Of a DNA stretch of 60,303 nt, positions 26,500 through 35,634 are shown piece by piece; position 1 is the first letter of the stretch; each line of letters begins with the position of its first letter. A program made the position numbers and the translations under genes. Under the pieces are notes generated by a model. It saw nothing but the letters and a program-made list of their open reading frames with translations. It made no database searches and was not told the DNA's origin. The DNA comes from SZUA-448 sp964602475 (GTDB lineage Bacteria; Bacillota; Clostridia; Lachnospirales; Lachnospiraceae). The DNA lies in assembly GCA_964602475.1 (NCBI GenBank), contig CAZRRN010000013.1, positions 1 to 60,303 of the forward strand. The letters are read 5' to 3'.

Positions 26500-26532
26500 C
26501 CGCACAGACGGAAGGAAAGAGAGGAAAACGGT

Positions 26533-28965
26533 ATGGATCTTGTATATCTGGGCTTATTTCAGACAATACTCGACTGGGTACTGGATAAGATTTTCACACC
26601 GATATTCAGCTTTTTAGCAAGTCTGTTGAATACGGTCTTCAGCTGGATTTTTGAAACAGTAATCGGTCCGCTTCTCGAAGCGGTTCTGATTCCGATAATG
26701 AAATGGGTCATAGAGATGATCTTTGACATATTTGCAGAATTATTTTACCAATTGTTTGCTGCTGTATTAAAGATCATTGATTATATGCAGATTGCATTCG
26801 ATGTCCTGATCGGAATGAGAAATGTATCCTATACAGATGCTGCAAATGTTATTACAGAACAGCCGCTTCTTGATACCATGATTCTTCATCCGACGGTTCG
26901 GAGAGCGTTTTTCATTATAGCGGCATTAGCCTTGGGAATTGCGCTGCTTCTGACCATATATGCAACACTGAAATCCATCTTTGATTTTGACTTTGATAAT
27001 AAACGCCCGGTTTCCAAGGTCTTGACTTCATTTATGAAGACCGGGATCAATTTTCTGATGATCCCGCTCTTAGTTCTTGTAATGGTAAAACTTTCGGGAA
27101 TTATTCTGAGCGGGATTGATACTGCACTGACACGTGGGAACATGACAATCGGCAATACAATCTTTCTTGTGTCTTCTCTGAATGCAGCAATAGATGACCA
27201 ATATAATCTGAATGCAGAAGAACATGTAACTAACATCGGTCTTGAGGATACTTTACGGGTTGAGTATTTTAACGGAACAAAATCCTACGCAAATGTTGAG
27301 ACTGTACGAGGTGATTTTGATTTTTCAGAATTTGATTATCTGGTCGGTTTTGCATCTTCAATTTTTCTAATGATCATATTGGCTGTCTGCCTGATTACTT
27401 TTGTACAGCGGATTTTTGAAATGCTGACACTGTATCTTGTTTCTCCGCTGTTTGTTTCAACCATGCCGCTTGATGACGGAGAAAAATTTGACAAATGGCG
27501 TGAGATGTTTATTGCAAAATGTTTTATGGGATTCGGTGCGGCAATCGGTATGAGGCTGTATCTGATTATCTGTCCTTTGATTATGGGTGGCAGCATCAGT
27601 TTTATCGGGGACGGTGAATACATCAGTACGGAGATGGACTATGTAATAAAGCTCTTGTTTTTAATCGGAGGAGCATGGGCAATCTTCAAATCCGGGCCGA
27701 TGATTACTTCACTTTTAAGCTTTCAGGCTGCCAGCAGTGAACAGATGACAGCAGGAATGGTCGGTGGTGCAGTCGGAAGTATGGCAATGCGAATGAGAAA
27801 CGGTATTCGAAGCGGTATTTCCAGCATGTCTTCCAGTTTATCTGCAAGAGCAGAGAATTCAAGAAAAGAGAAAGAAGACAGCACAAATGAGTTCAAGGCA
27901 CGGCGTGACAGGCTGGAAGGAAGCAGCGGAATAAAGGGTCTCAGTAAGAAGGATAAGGATCTTGTTGATAAGGCAATGAAAAAGGAAGAAAAGCTGAACG
28001 CTGCAAAGAAACGTGCAGCAGAAGCCGGATACGGGAATAAACCAGAAGGCGCTAAGAGACCGCCGATACCGAAGAAACCATTACCACCGACACCGAAAAA
28101 GAAGCCGCCGGTACCAAATAAACCGCTGCCGCCGACACCGAAAAAGAAGCCGCCGGTACCGAATAAGCCATTGCCGCCGATACCGGGTAAGAAGCCGCCG
28201 GTACCGAATAAACCGTTGCCGCCGATTCCGGGTAAGAAGCCGCCGGTACCGAATAAACCGTTGCCGCCGATTCCGGGTAAGAAGCCGCCGGTACCAAGCA
28301 GCAGACCTTCCTCATCAGCACTGAACCAGAAGCTTCCTGTACCAAGCAGACCCACGACTCCGATTCCCATTAAGAAGCCACCGCAAACGCTGAAGGATAC
28401 TCCGAAGCTGAATGCAGGACAGATTACAAAGCTGCCGCTTGGTTTTGGAATTGACAGGGATGCGGCAGGAAAGAAGCATTTGTCTATGAGAAAAGGACCG
28501 GTATCTGTTTCCTTTAGCGAAAAGGGAAAGACCACCAGCGTACTTGGATTTAAGTTCAAAAGTGATACACAAGGTAGATTACAATCCTTCTCTCTTCCTG
28601 GCAGTCATATTAAGTCAAAGCGTGGAGATGACGGAAACATGCATGTGACAAAGCTGAATTATGGGATTGCATCATGGAGTGCAAGCAAATCGGGAGAAAA
28701 ACTGAGATTTCAGGATATGAGTGTCATTGGTTTAAAGCGAAGTGAAGGATCAGACGGACAAATGCATACGACAAGTCTTGGTATGATTGGTCTTAATAGA
28801 GAAGAACAGGCCAATGGTGAATTTGCCAAAACGCAGCTGCTTGGTATGAGCTTTGCACATAAGGTCTCAGCGGACGGAACAAGAACTCTGGGCTGTGTCA
28901 AAATCGGTAACATGATATTTGGCGGAGATGCAAGCAAAAACAAAGATGAGGAAAAGAAAGGATAG
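26533..28965 (+). CDS. VirB6/TrbL-like channel protein, second paralogue, with proline-rich repeat and extra C-terminal domain
   Basis: 810 residues. Residues 1-400 repeat the membrane architecture of the preceding gene. Residues 420-500 are charged and probably coiled. Residues 508-582 are five tandem 15-residue units of the KKPPVPNKPLPPIPG type. Residues 590-810 form a soluble domain with a short motif recurring about every 20-25 residues (for example QMHTTSLGMIGLNR and EFAKTQLLGMSFAHK). The proline units contain both PxxPxK and KxxPxxP patterns. The tail is absent from the first paralogue. The tail probably lies in the cytoplasm and could contact substrate or ATPases. The function of the C-terminal domain is unknown. 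Confidence 0.82.
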   Translation: MDLVYLGLFQTILDWVLDKIFTPIFSFLASLLNTVFSWIFETVIGPLLEAVLIPIMKWVIEMIFDIFAELFYQLFAAVLKIIDYMQIAFDVLIGMRNVSYTDAANVITEQPLLDTMILHPTVRRAFFIIAALALGIALLLTIYATLKSIFDFDFDNKRPVSKVLTSFMKTGINFLMIPLLVLVMVKLSGIILSGIDTALTRGNMTIGNTIFLVSSLNAAIDDQYNLNAEEHVTNIGLEDTLRVEYFNGTKSYANVETVRGDFDFSEFDYLVGFASSIFLMIILAVCLITFVQRIFEMLTLYLVSPLFVSTMPLDDGEKFDKWREMFIAKCFMGFGAAIGMRLYLIICPLIMGGSISFIGDGEYISTEMDYVIKLLFLIGGAWAIFKSGPMITSLLSFQAASSEQMTAGMVGGAVGSMAMRMRNGIRSGISSMSSSLSARAENSRKEKEDSTNEFKARRDRLEGSSGIKGLSKKDKDLVDKAMKKEEKLNAAKKRAAEAGYGNKPEGAKRPPIPKKPLPPTPKKKPPVPNKPLPPTPKKKPPVPNKPLPPIPGKKPPVPNKPLPPIPGKKPPVPNKPLPPIPGKKPPVPSSRPSSSALNQKLPVPSRPTTPIPIKKPPQTLKDTPKLNAGQITKLPLGFGIDRDAAGKKHLSMRKGPVSVSFSEKGKTTSVLGFKFKSDTQGRLQSFSLPGSHIKSKRGDDGNMHVTKLNYGIASWSASKSGEKLRFQDMSVIGLKRSEGSDGQMHTTSLGMIGLNREEQANGEFAKTQLLGMSFAHKVSADGTRTLGCVKIGNMIFGGDASKNKDEEKKG
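28054..28278 (+). repeat. In-frame 45-bp tandem repeat coding for proline-rich units
   Basis: Five 45-bp units (starting at 28054, 28099, 28144, 28189 and 28234) plus a partial sixth. Units 3-5 are nearly identical at DNA level, which points to recent expansion and likely length variation between strains. Each unit encodes 15 residues, so copy changes keep the frame. Confidence 0.9.
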
Positions 28966-28967
28966 TC

Positions 28968-31685
28968 ATGAGAATCATTCCGAAAAAGACAAAAGTAGCA
29001 ATGGAATTTTTTAAGGGAATTGAACTGCTTGATGTTGTGGTTGGCCTGATTGGCGGCTGCCTGGTCGTATCGATTCTGATGTCAAATCTTCCTTATCGTG
29101 TCTGGATTGCATTAATCACCGCGGTGATTTTTGCAGCCCTGATTATACCAATGGATGGAGAAAAAGCATATACCATGCTGTTTCACTCCCTGAAATATCT
29201 TGCAAGAGTGAAGCATTTTACAAAAGAATCCGCAGAGAACAAAGGAAAAATGATAGGACCCTCGGTTCAGGATATTACTCCGTTCACAGGAATCGGAGAC
29301 GGATTTATTGAGTACGCAAAAGAGTATTATGGAATTGTTATTGAGATTCCGTCTCTGGAGTTTCGCTTTCTGACAGAGAGTCGTCAGAACAATCTGATTG
29401 ACCGGGTATATGGCGCTATTCTTCGAACAGTTACCGGAACAGAAACAGCATCTATGGTAAAAATCGATCGGCCGATTATTTTTGACGAATATCTGACTTG
29501 TGAAAATCAGAAAATCGAAGAAATGAAAGAAGCTTATCGGAACGGTTTACTTACAGATGAAGAAATAACCAGCAGGATTGCGGTTATATACGATCGGATT
29601 GAACGGATTAAGGATTTAAACACAAAGGATCCGGTCTATGTTCCGTTTCATTATCTGGTTTTTTACGGAAAAGACAAGTCTGTGCTGATGGAACAGGCAA
29701 GACAGACCGTGGAAAACTTTGCAACCAATGATATGGAGTGTAAAATTTTAAATAATCCGGAGCTGGCAGTTTTTTTGAAGTACAATTATTCTACGTCGTT
29801 TGACGAACGTGAAGTGTATGAGCTGGAACCGGAACAATATATGGACTGGATTTTACCTGAGACAATTGATTTTAACACAAGAACTGTGGTTTATGACGGA
29901 TTGTATACACATAACCTGAGAGTCCGTGATTATCCGATGATGGTATATAATGCATGGGGACACCAGATGTTTAACATGCCGGGAACCCGTGTTGTACTGA
30001 AAATGAAGCCGATTGAACGATATAAAGGGATTCGTCAGATCGACAGAGCGATTGATGAACTGCGCAGCCAGGAAGGGACAACCGGTAAGACCAGTAAGCT
30101 TATGGAGCTGTCCTCTCATATTGATACCCTTGCTGAGGTGTTGTCGCTGCTTCAGAGTGATAATGAAATCCTGTTTGATGTAAATATTTATGTAACACTT
30201 TATGATTATGAGATGACGGCACGTCTGGAGGAATCAAAGAGTCCGAATTATAAGAAATCTCCTGAAGCAAAACCGTTAACTGCATTTAAAAAACAGGTAA
30301 AGAGGACGCTTGCAGAAGGAAGCTTCAAAACAAACGATATGTTTATGCAGCAGTTTGAGGCGTATACGTCAGCGAATATTTCAGCTCATGACTATTTTAA
30401 GAGTGATAGCCGTGGAATCCATTCCGGTTCTATTGCAGCAGCATTTCCGTATGTTTATAAGAACCTGCTGGATGAGGGAGGGGTAAATTTCGGAAATTCA
30501 GGCGGAGTTCCGCTGTTCCTTAACTTTTTTAGGAGAGATAAGGAACGTGTAAACAGTAACATGGTTATTATCGGTAAATCCGGCAGTGGTAAATCCTATG
30601 CAACGAAGACGATTCTTGCAAATCTTGCTGCGGAGGACAGCAAAATCTTTATTCTTGATCCGGAGAATGAATATCAGGCACTGGCAAAGAATCTGGAAGG
30701 AAAGATTATTGATGTCGGAAGTGCTACTCAGGGACGAATCAATCCGTTTCATATCATCACCGGTCTGTCAGATGATGAAGAACATGAGGAGGAAGCAGTT
30801 TCTACAAGCTTTAATACTCATCTTCAGTTCTTAGAGGAGTTTTACCGTCAGATTCTTCCAGGAATTGATGCGGATGCGCTTGAGTATCTCAACAATCTGA
30901 CAATCAGAATGTACGAAGCAAAAGGAATTGATGTTGATACGGATTTGTCTAAGCTTACGCCTTCGGATTTCCCGAACTTTGATGATCTGTACGATAAAAT
31001 ACTGAATGATTATCAGCTTGCATCGGGTGAATACAGTAAAAATAATCTGCGGGTACTGTTGAATTATATTTCAAAGTTTTCAACAGGCGGACGTAATTCC
31101 ATGCTGTGGAACGGAGAATCAACGATATCAACCAATGAGAATTTTATTGTGTTTAACTTTCAGTCACTACTTGCCAATAAAAACAATACAATTGCAAATG
31201 CACAGATGCTGCTTGTTTTAAAATGGCTGGATAACGAGATAATTAAAAACAGGGACTATAACATTAAGCATAAAGCAAATAGAAAGATTATTGTTGTAAT
31301 TGATGAAGCGCATGTGTTCATTGATGCGAAATATCCGATTGCACTGGATTTCATGTATCAGCTTGCCAAGCGTATCCGTAAGTATAACGGTATGCAGATT
31401 ATTATTACACAGAATATCAAGGATTTTGTAGGAACAGAAGAACTGGTAAGAAAATCAACCGCTATCATCAATGCATGCCAGTATTCGTTTATCTTCCCGC
31501 TTGCGCCGAATGATATGCATGATCTATGTAAACTGTACGAAAAGGCCGGTGCTATTAATGAAAGTGAACAGGATGAGATTATAAATAACGGACGGGGACG
31601 CGCTTTTGTCGTTACCTCTCCGTCAAACCGTACCAGCATTGATATTATGGCTACGAAAGAAGTCGAGGGAATGTTTACAATTTAG
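28968..31685 (+). CDS. PrgI/VirB3-VirB4 fusion ATPase of the type IV secretion-like system
   Basis: 905 residues. The N-terminal 80 hold two membrane segments (LLDVVVGLIGGCLVVSIL and RVWIALITAVIFAALII), as in PrgI/VirB3 proteins, fused to a VirB4/TraE ATPase. Walker A is IGKSGSGKS with Lys542, Walker B is IVVIDEAHVF with Asp779, and the downstream ITQN and AF segments of the family follow. VirB4 powers assembly and substrate passage. It is comparable to the Mbov_0397-type ICE ATPase. It starts 3 bp after the preceding stop, with AAAGGA as ribosome site, and is tightly coupled to the channel genes. All ATPase motifs look intact. Confidence 0.92.
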   Translation: MRIIPKKTKVAMEFFKGIELLDVVVGLIGGCLVVSILMSNLPYRVWIALITAVIFAALIIPMDGEKAYTMLFHSLKYLARVKHFTKESAENKGKMIGPSVQDITPFTGIGDGFIEYAKEYYGIVIEIPSLEFRFLTESRQNNLIDRVYGAILRTVTGTETASMVKIDRPIIFDEYLTCENQKIEEMKEAYRNGLLTDEEITSRIAVIYDRIERIKDLNTKDPVYVPFHYLVFYGKDKSVLMEQARQTVENFATNDMECKILNNPELAVFLKYNYSTSFDEREVYELEPEQYMDWILPETIDFNTRTVVYDGLYTHNLRVRDYPMMVYNAWGHQMFNMPGTRVVLKMKPIERYKGIRQIDRAIDELRSQEGTTGKTSKLMELSSHIDTLAEVLSLLQSDNEILFDVNIYVTLYDYEMTARLEESKSPNYKKSPEAKPLTAFKKQVKRTLAEGSFKTNDMFMQQFEAYTSANISAHDYFKSDSRGIHSGSIAAAFPYVYKNLLDEGGVNFGNSGGVPLFLNFFRRDKERVNSNMVIIGKSGSGKSYATKTILANLAAEDSKIFILDPENEYQALAKNLEGKIIDVGSATQGRINPFHIITGLSDDEEHEEEAVSTSFNTHLQFLEEFYRQILPGIDADALEYLNNLTIRMYEAKGIDVDTDLSKLTPSDFPNFDDLYDKILNDYQLASGEYSKNNLRVLLNYISKFSTGGRNSMLWNGESTISTNENFIVFNFQSLLANKNNTIANAQMLLVLKWLDNEIIKNRDYNIKHKANRKIIVVIDEAHVFIDAKYPIALDFMYQLAKRIRKYNGMQIIITQNIKDFVGTEELVRKSTAIINACQYSFIFPLAPNDMHDLCKLYEKAGAINESEQDEIINNGRGRAFVVTSPSNRTSIDIMATKEVEGMFTI

Positions 31686-31699
31686 GAGGCAGATGATAA

Positions 31700-32455
31700 A
31701 TGAAAAAACATTTTATATATCTGATGATTGTGGTACTTCTTGCCGGAAGCTTATTTGCCGGATGTGGAGAAGTCGAGCCTGATAAGCTGGAACAGATTAA
31801 AAGCAGTGGAGTTCTGACGGCAGCTGTACTGACGGAGGATGCTCCGTATTCCGTACAGGAGGGCAGTGAATTTACGGGGTCGGAGATTGATCTGATTCGC
31901 TCTGCAGCAGAACAGATGGGTCTTGTGATTACCTTCATCGGAGTGAATACAAAAGCAGAGCTGTATGCAAAGCTAAAAAACGGAGAAGCGGATGTTGCAA
32001 TCGGAACAATCAGTTCGGAGGAAGCATCGGATGCAGGTCTGTCAGGAACCGCCGTATATCGAAGCTCCTATGTATTCTCGGTAACAAAAAGAGGTGTTTA
32101 TTCTGCTACGAAGAATGTGTTTGAAGACAAGACTGTCGGAGTATCAGATAAGCTTGGCGGTACGGTAATGGTAGGTCTGAAAGGAGTCAGCGGTATTACG
32201 ATTCAGGAATATGAATCGATAAATCAAGCTGAAGCAGATATCACGGCGGGAACAATCGCAGCATATATCTGTTATTCGGAAGAAGCACTGCAGCTTATGA
32301 GAAGCGAGTATCTTCAGGCGCAGTCAGTTACCAATATTAACGCTGAGAAGTTTGTCATCGCGGTAAGCAGAGACAATGATGGATTACAAAATGAGCTGAA
32401 TACAATACTCAGCAGGATGACAACAGATGGTTCTTTAGAGTTAATTTTCGAATAA
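31700..32455 (+). CDS. Solute-binding lipoprotein (family 3 type) inside the secretion cluster
   Basis: 251 residues. A lipoprotein signal with lipobox LFAGC (Cys22) is followed by a family 3 periplasmic-binding fold: KSSGVLTAAVLTEDAPYSV at the N-terminus and EIDLIRSAAEQMG, then AELYAKLKNGEADVAIG. These proteins normally bind amino acids for an ABC transporter, but no permease or ATPase for such a transporter is nearby. An AGGAGG ribosome site lies 14 bp after the VirB4 stop, so it is part of this operon. It may sense a ligand for the machine, or serve a distant transporter. Confidence 0.82.
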   Translation: MKKHFIYLMIVVLLAGSLFAGCGEVEPDKLEQIKSSGVLTAAVLTEDAPYSVQEGSEFTGSEIDLIRSAAEQMGLVITFIGVNTKAELYAKLKNGEADVAIGTISSEEASDAGLSGTAVYRSSYVFSVTKRGVYSATKNVFEDKTVGVSDKLGGTVMVGLKGVSGITIQEYESINQAEADITAGTIAAYICYSEEALQLMRSEYLQAQSVTNINAEKFVIAVSRDNDGLQNELNTILSRMTTDGSLELIFE

Positions 32456-32488
32456 AGATACAGATCGTTTCTGAAAGGGGGAATTTGC

Positions 32489-32833
32489 GTGGCTTACTTT
32501 GACAGTCCGAAGAACAGAGCAAAGTGGAATATAGAGCTTAATGTTTTACGGCAGGAGAAGGAGGACAGAAGGAACGGAATCATTCGACCTTCTGAAAGTT
32601 CCAAACGAATGGAGTATGGTATGGAGGAAAGAAGTTCAAAAGCGGTTCAGACACAAATGGAGAACATTTCACAAAGCAAAGGAAAAGACGGTTATCTGCA
32701 TGAACAGGTTACTTATCAGGAGCTTGTTGCAGAAGAACAGGCAGAACACGGAAGAAAACCGATTCGTCAGCAAATGAGAAGTACCGAACGGGAAAAAGAT
32801 CGGGAAGTGACAAAGACGGGATCGGAACGATGA
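32489..32833 (+). CDS. Small charged hypothetical protein
   Basis: 114 residues, highly charged and Gln/Glu/Arg-rich, without membrane segment, signal or recognised family; probably helical or disordered. The GTG start has GGGG seven bases upstream. It lies between the solute-binding lipoprotein and the pilin gene, so it is probably an accessory protein of the type IV-like system. A second frame over the same bases is open but has no ribosome site. Confidence 0.6.
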   Translation: MAYFDSPKNRAKWNIELNVLRQEKEDRRNGIIRPSESSKRMEYGMEERSSKAVQTQMENISQSKGKDGYLHEQVTYQELVAEEQAEHGRKPIRQQMRSTEREKDREVTKTGSER

Positions 32834-32938
32834 AACGATTATTTTATTTGCAGTTCTTACTGTTGAACCTGTGATTTATCCGGTTCGTATAAGAAGAACG
32901 ATGCAGGTATTATAATAAAAAAAAAGGAGGAAGTTTTT

Positions 32939-33268
32939 ATGATGGCAACGAAATTTTATCATTTAGCAGCAATTTTTGCTACAAGCAATCCGTTTGAGAA
33001 GGTTGCAGAGCCAATTATCAATCTGCTCAATATGATTCTGACACCGGCACTTGCCATTGTCGGAGCATTAGGAGCTATTTATTGTGTTCTTCTTGGGGTA
33101 AAGCTGGCGAAAGCCGAAGAACCACAGGACAGAGAAAAAGCAAAATCAAGCTTAAAGAATGCATTGATTGGATTTATTCTGATCTTTGTATTAATACTTG
33201 CGCTTCGTATTGCACTCCCGGCAATGACCGATTGGCTGAATACAACGGCACCGACACCGACGCCGTAA
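32939..33268 (+). CDS. VirB2-like pilin, small two-helix membrane protein
   Basis: 109 residues: a polar N-terminus and two hydrophobic helices (about 28-52 and 78-102) joined by a charged loop (KAEEPQDREKAKSSLKNA), then a short tail ending in TPTPTP. This is the pattern of VirB2/TrbC-type pilins and of the Mbov_0395 pilin-like ICE proteins. The ribosome site AAAGGAGG is the strongest in the cluster and the gene is bounded by hairpins, both fitting high expression of a structural subunit. A TATAAT lies at 32911-32916 without a clear -35. It has no cleavable signal of the usual kind, so processing is uncertain. Confidence 0.83.
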   Translation: MMATKFYHLAAIFATSNPFEKVAEPIINLLNMILTPALAIVGALGAIYCVLLGVKLAKAEEPQDREKAKSSLKNALIGFILIFVLILALRIALPAMTDWLNTTAPTPTP

Positions 33269-33281
33269 GCTGTACATACAC

Positions 33282-33314
33282 AATACCGCTGATCCGTTCC
33301 GGTTCAGCGGTATT
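33282..33314 (+). terminator. Hairpin after the pilin gene, likely terminator or stabiliser
   Basis: AATACCGCTGA (33282-33292) and TCAGCGGTATT (33304-33314) form a perfect 11-bp stem with an 11-base loop, 13 bases after the stop. No real U tract follows, so RNA end protection is as likely as termination. Confidence 0.6.
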
Positions 33315-33356
33315 ATGTAAAACATGATAGATTATTAAAAGTAATCTGTCTTTATG

Positions 33357-33381
33357 ACATGAGCGGGGGGATCGCTCATGT
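33357..33381 (+). other. Second hairpin before the lipoprotein gene
   Basis: ACATGAGCG (33357-33365) and CGCTCATGT (33373-33381) around GGGGGAT. It lies 35 bases before the next start, with no U tract, and could act as an attenuator between the pilin and the large lipoprotein. Confidence 0.5.
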
Positions 33382-33416
33382 TATGAACAGAATCAACGGA
33401 AAGGAGAGCTGCTATT

Positions 33417-35516
33417 ATGAAACGGCGAGTTGCGCTATTACTTATTATTTCAACACTGGTAACACTGATGACCGGATGCAGCTCTTTATTTTCCGGTGAT
33501 ACGACCATCATTTTAGAAGAACAGGATCCTTATTACGGCTTCTATCCAAAGGTAGAAGAAAAGGATACACAGGCTGTTATCGAGAGCGCTATGCTGGAGG
33601 GAGAAGGAAAGGATGCCTTTTACTTCCCAAAGAATCACAGCAGGGATGATATTATTTATTTTCGCTGTCTGGATTTACAAAATAATAATACATTTGTATA
33701 TATATATCAGGCATATTATTACGGAAACAGTTCTTCCGGTCTGGATACATATAAAAGTGGAACAGCGCCGAGCCCGACTCCGAGTCCGACTCCGAGTCCC
33801 TTACCTACGGCTACGCCGAGCCCGAGCCCGAGTCCGCTGCCGACCTTGAGTCCGACACCATATGGCTGGATAAGGGATCCGAATATTACTAATGTTCCGA
33901 CTTCAACCCCGAGTCCGACACCATATATTCTGTCACAGCTTGAGACGGATATTTACGGAAGCGGAACAAAGGAGGTTGATGGAAACCTTAGTTCAGAGGA
34001 TCTGAAAAAAGAGCTGGAGGATATTTCAAAATCAGAAGAGAGTTTAACGATAGAGGAAGATCCGAAGCCATCCAAGATGGTTACCGTTATGATGACCTAT
34101 AATTTTGTCAGCAGAAGATACAAGATTCTATACTGTGCCCTTTCGAATGTATCGACCGAACAGAGCGTATTTTCTCAGAAACTTGAGGATGGAAAATACC
34201 TTCTTTATTTTGGTGGAACTGCTTTGCTTTTTAATTCGGATGGTACAACATATCGCTCAATGGATCTGCAGACCACCATGAAAAACGAATTGGCAAAATA
34301 CGGAAGTAATGCCAGTATAACAGTTACCGGTGTTACAGCGACCTGTCCGAATCATGATATTTATTTAAACGCAACAATTGAGAAACAGGCGAATGCGGTG
34401 AATGAAAATACACCGATTGATGAAAGCATGTATTCGGCGGAAGAATCAGATATCAGTCAGCTGAATGTGTTTAATATCCAGATTACTTATGCCTTTGCAG
34501 AATTATCCGGTTCGATCAAGAGCGAAAATACTGCCGCTGCCGCTTCAGGAAGAGACTGGGTCAGTGTCTTCGAGTGTTCCGTTGAGGATGCACTTCAGCA
34601 AAATAATTATTATTCCAGCTGGAAGCCGTACCGCCTGAATAACAGCCAGCTTTATTTACACAACGCAGACGGAACCTATGCATCGGGTTATATTAACGGA
34701 TGGAACATTTCAGGGTCATATTTTATTATCGATGGAGTAACTTATTATTTCAACGGAAGTGTATGGTGTAGAAGAACTTATTACAATTACACCAGATCGT
34801 TTAAAAACGGAGATACAACAGATTCGCAAACCGAAAGGTTTTATTGTAGATTAACACTATTCTTCAACCCAGGCTGTTTTTTATCTACGATTGTAACCAG
34901 ATATGCCTCTACAGCCAATGCTCCGTACTATAGCAACGGAGAGATTATATATAACGGTAAAACAGGGGTTATATATGATTATGATCAGCCAACAGAGACG
35001 ATTGTCCGCGGGAATATTACCTTATCGGATAATATAATCTCTGCCGCCGGGCTGACAGGAACTTCATCTAAAAAGGCTGTTTTCTTTACATCGAATAAAG
35101 TTTATATTGTTAATGACGGAGCAAGCTACAATGCAGAGGCAAGTAAAACGGGAGTTCTGATCATTCCGCTAAGCTCAATTCAATACGGTGTCGGAACCGA
35201 TGCTTCTGTTTATGACGCGAATCTTGACCGTGATGTCGGAGGTAGCATTAATCTTCGTGATAATCCGGATGTCTTAAGTATAGATAATATTCTTGTTTAT
35301 GGAAAATACTACATTTTTTCTTCTGCAGGTAATGGTCTTGTCTTTTATGATACCTCGATAAATCGGGCATCACAGCTAAAAAGTAATGCAATATACAGAA
35401 CCTTTGCAACGACGAGTGAGAATACCCTGATTTCTTATGGGTTTATCAATGAGGATGCTCCTTATACTTATACCGATCAGCCCTATGCCAAGGTGATTAT
35501 CTCCTACGTAAAATAA
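33417..35516 (+). CDS. Large lipoprotein of unknown function with Pro/Ser/Thr linker
   Basis: 699 residues. Lipobox LMTGC puts the lipidated cysteine at 21. A short N-terminal domain is followed by a PSPTPSP-type linker (about residues 115-170) and a long beta-rich extracellular part containing many Tyr and Asn residues (for example YINGWNISGSYFIIDGVTYYFNG). The linker is typical for surface proteins that span the Gram-positive cell wall. No family recognised. It is the last gene of the type IV-like cluster before repeat copy B. A role as outer structural part or receptor is plausible. An AAAGGAG ribosome site precedes the ATG. Confidence 0.75.
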   Translation: MKRRVALLLIISTLVTLMTGCSSLFSGDTTIILEEQDPYYGFYPKVEEKDTQAVIESAMLEGEGKDAFYFPKNHSRDDIIYFRCLDLQNNNTFVYIYQAYYYGNSSSGLDTYKSGTAPSPTPSPTPSPLPTATPSPSPSPLPTLSPTPYGWIRDPNITNVPTSTPSPTPYILSQLETDIYGSGTKEVDGNLSSEDLKKELEDISKSEESLTIEEDPKPSKMVTVMMTYNFVSRRYKILYCALSNVSTEQSVFSQKLEDGKYLLYFGGTALLFNSDGTTYRSMDLQTTMKNELAKYGSNASITVTGVTATCPNHDIYLNATIEKQANAVNENTPIDESMYSAEESDISQLNVFNIQITYAFAELSGSIKSENTAAAASGRDWVSVFECSVEDALQQNNYYSSWKPYRLNNSQLYLHNADGTYASGYINGWNISGSYFIIDGVTYYFNGSVWCRRTYYNYTRSFKNGDTTDSQTERFYCRLTLFFNPGCFLSTIVTRYASTANAPYYSNGEIIYNGKTGVIYDYDQPTETIVRGNITLSDNIISAAGLTGTSSKKAVFFTSNKVYIVNDGASYNAEASKTGVLIIPLSSIQYGVGTDASVYDANLDRDVGGSINLRDNPDVLSIDNILVYGKYYIFSSAGNGLVFYDTSINRASQLKSNAIYRTFATTSENTLISYGFINEDAPYTYTDQPYAKVIISYVK

Positions 35517-35522
35517 AACGGA

Positions 35523-35602
35523 CTTTTCGCACGCAGATTTGTGCCTGCGCGGTGCTTGACACAAAGTCTGTTATGCGCAAAAAGCTTGCGCAGAAATGAG
35601 GA
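35523..35602 (+). repeat. Structured dispersed repeat, copy B (before the peptide precursor gene)
   Basis: Second copy, lacking the left arm of hairpin 1. Hairpin 2 is TTTGTG/CACAAA, hairpin 3 is the perfect TGCGCAA/TTGCGCA. It ends 32 bases before the precursor ATG. Here the short frame inside the repeat stops (TGA), unlike copies A and C, so the element itself is not consistently coding. Confidence 0.8.
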
Positions 35603-35634
35603 CAAAGCGAAAAATAAATCTTTCGGAGGATAAT

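Noticed and set aside
27723..28559. A 278-residue glycine-rich frame on the minus strand
   Set aside because: It is the antisense of the proline-rich repeats and membrane region of the VirB6-like gene; CCG/CGG bias alone keeps it open, and it has no ribosome site.
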